NCBI GenBank assembly: GCA_013693955.1
Contig: CP059265.1
Coordinates: forward strand, 484,435-491,662
DNA: 7,228 bases
Source: Candidatus Thiothrix singaporensis
Lineage (GTDB): Bacteria; Pseudomonadota; Gammaproteobacteria; Thiotrichales; Thiotrichaceae
Reading direction: 5' to 3'
Shown here: piece by piece, positions 6,095 to 7,228 of the stretch
Layout: each line of letters starts with the position of its first letter
How positions within the stretch are numbered: the first letter of the stretch is position 1
Position numbers and translations under genes: made by a program
The notes under the pieces: generated by a model
Told to the model about the DNA's origin: nothing
What the model saw: the letters and a program-made list of their open reading frames with translations, nothing else
Database searches by the model: none

Positions 6095-7168
6095 TTGCTA
6101 ACCTACCTCCTGCGCCGCTTGTTGCTGATGATCCCCACTTTGCTGGGGATTACCGTGGTTGTGTTCGCTGTCATGGCCATGTCCCCGGTGGCATCACCGC
6201 CCAGACGTTGGTCGGTGGGGCGAATATGAAGCCGCAGGAAAAGCAGGCGCTGATGGCTTACTACAACAAGCGCTATGGCCTCGACAAACCGGCTCCCCTG
6301 CAATACCTGCACTGGCTGAACAATGTTTCCCCATCGGCTTCACCCAGGATGAGCAGGGCAAATACACCGGCTTTTCCTTCGCCAAGGGCATGGATCTGGG
6401 AACCAGCTTCATGTACGGGCGGCCGTCAGCGACATCCTGGCCGAACGCATCCCGATCACGTTGCTGTTGAACCTCGTTTCGTTGCCGCTGATTTACGTGA
6501 CGGCGATCATGGTGGGGGTGAAGGCGGCCACTGACCGGGGTGGGCGGTTCGATGTCTTTTCCAATGTGTCGATGCTGGCCTTGTGGTCGATCCCCACCAT
6601 GCTGGCGGGTGTGTTGCTGATTGGCTTCCTCGCCAATGTGCAGTACCTGGAATGGTTCCCGACCGCCGGGATCAGCAGCCGCGAAGCGCAGGACATGCCT
6701 TTCCTGCCGCATATGCTGGGGGATAGGTTCGTGCCGGGCTATCTGCTGGATCGGCTGTGGCATCTGGTTCTGCCGGTGATTTGCCTGACCTATGGCGGTT
6801 CGGCGATGCTGGCGAAGCTGACCCGTTCTTCGGTGCTGGAAAATCTCCACGCCGATTACGCCCGCACCGCCCGCGCCAAGGGGCTGGAGGAAAAGGAGGT
6901 GCTATGGCGGCATGTGTTCCGCAATGGCCTGCTGCCTTTGATCACGTCGTCCGCCGGGCTGTTGCCTAGCCTGCTGGCGGGGTCGGTGATCGTGGAAAGC
7001 ATTTTCAGCATCAACGGCATGGGGCAACTGGCGGTGGAGGCGGTGAAAGGCCGCGACCGTGAGCTGGTGCTGTCGATTACCTGGATCAGCGGTTTCCTGA
7101 CCTTGATCGGCTACCTGATTGCAGATTTCTGTTACACATTGGCAGACCCGAGGGTGACGTATGACTGA
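6095..7168 (+). CDS. ABC transporter permease, DppB/OppB/YejB family (frameshifted as written)
   Basis: This is an inner-membrane subunit of a peptide/nickel-type ABC importer, which forms the channel with a second permease and is driven by two ATPases. With TTG at 6095 as start the N-terminus reads (M)LTYLLRRLLLMIPTLLGI, the typical first helix of the family, followed by MSPGG. A periplasmic loop (about residues 35-115) leads to helices near 121-145, 157-180, 221-245, 280-300 and 330-350. The family loop that contacts the ATPase, DYARTARAKGL ... HVFRNGLLPLIT, is at about residues 255-285. Three missing bases, near 6185 (MSP|GG), 6330 (VSP|IGF) and 6424 (GRP|VSD), shift the frame three times and together restore it; the repaired protein is 358 residues, a normal length. 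The substrate cannot be told from the permease. No binding-protein gene lies upstream; the stop overlaps the next gene. Confidence 0.87.
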
Positions 7169-7228
7169 GATGACGCATGCGGTCAGCCGGGAGTCAATGG
7201 CGCGCCGTATCTGGCGCAAAACCTTGCA
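7161..7228 (+). CDS. Second ABC transporter permease (DppC/OppC-type), 5' end only
   Basis: ATG at 7161 overlaps the end of the first permease gene by 8 bases (ATGACTGA) and the frame stays open to the window edge, giving 22 residues that start MTEMTHAVSRESMARRIW. An ATG at 7170 is an alternative start. The identity is inferred mainly from position: DppB-type genes are almost always followed by DppC-type genes, often with such an overlap, and OppC/DppC proteins begin with a short basic cytoplasmic stretch with R-x-x-W/R patterns. Translational coupling with the upstream gene is likely. Confidence 0.6.
   Translation, partial: MTEMTHAVSRESMARRIWRKTL

Overview
The window looks like a chromosomal segment of a Gram-negative bacterium, most likely a gammaproteobacterium. 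This is inferred from a CRP-type operator, a Sec signal peptide, a DppB/OppB-type permease with an overlapping second permease, and IS3 and IS630 remnants. The coding part is GC-rich and the leader at 620-940 is AT-rich. A Thiothrix-like filamentous gammaproteobacterium is only a guess; no rRNA or other marker gene is present.

Layout. Bases 1-165 are the C-terminal end of an IS630-family transposase, cut by the window edge. It abuts a broken IS3-family orfA on the minus strand (186-461) whose orfB is missing, so 1-530 is a graveyard of insertion sequences. Bases 531-955 have no gene. They hold an AT-rich control region with a near-consensus CRP-like operator (771-786) placed at -41.5 from the start point predicted by a TATAAT box (808-813), then a perfect 10-bp inverted repeat in the leader.

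Bases 956-6001 are one very large gene for a secreted protein of about 1,680 residues. In order it has a signal peptide, ten beta-sandwich (Fn3/Ig-like) repeats of two types in the order A-B-A-B-A-B-B-A-B-A, a first leucine-rich-repeat (LRR) array of about 13 repeats, a cadherin-like/Big_9-like domain, and a second LRR array of about 7 repeats. Each LRR array begins with a similar cysteine-containing cap. The likely role is surface or extracellular binding or adhesion; no catalytic domain is visible.

As written, this gene is broken by about 23 frame changes. They are almost all missing bases and frame-restoring, with clean protein homology on both sides. The neighbouring permease carries three more and the IS3 gene two. 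About half of those in the large gene fall where restoring the frame recreates a CCWGG site. I read this mainly as sequencing or assembly indels, possibly promoted by Dcm-type methylation, rather than gene decay.

Bases 6027-6084 form a long inverted repeat between the large gene and the transporter. A frameshifted inner-membrane permease of a peptide/nickel-type ABC importer follows (6095-7168). The start of its partner permease overlaps it by 8 bases (7161-7228). The two permeases form an operon that runs off the window.
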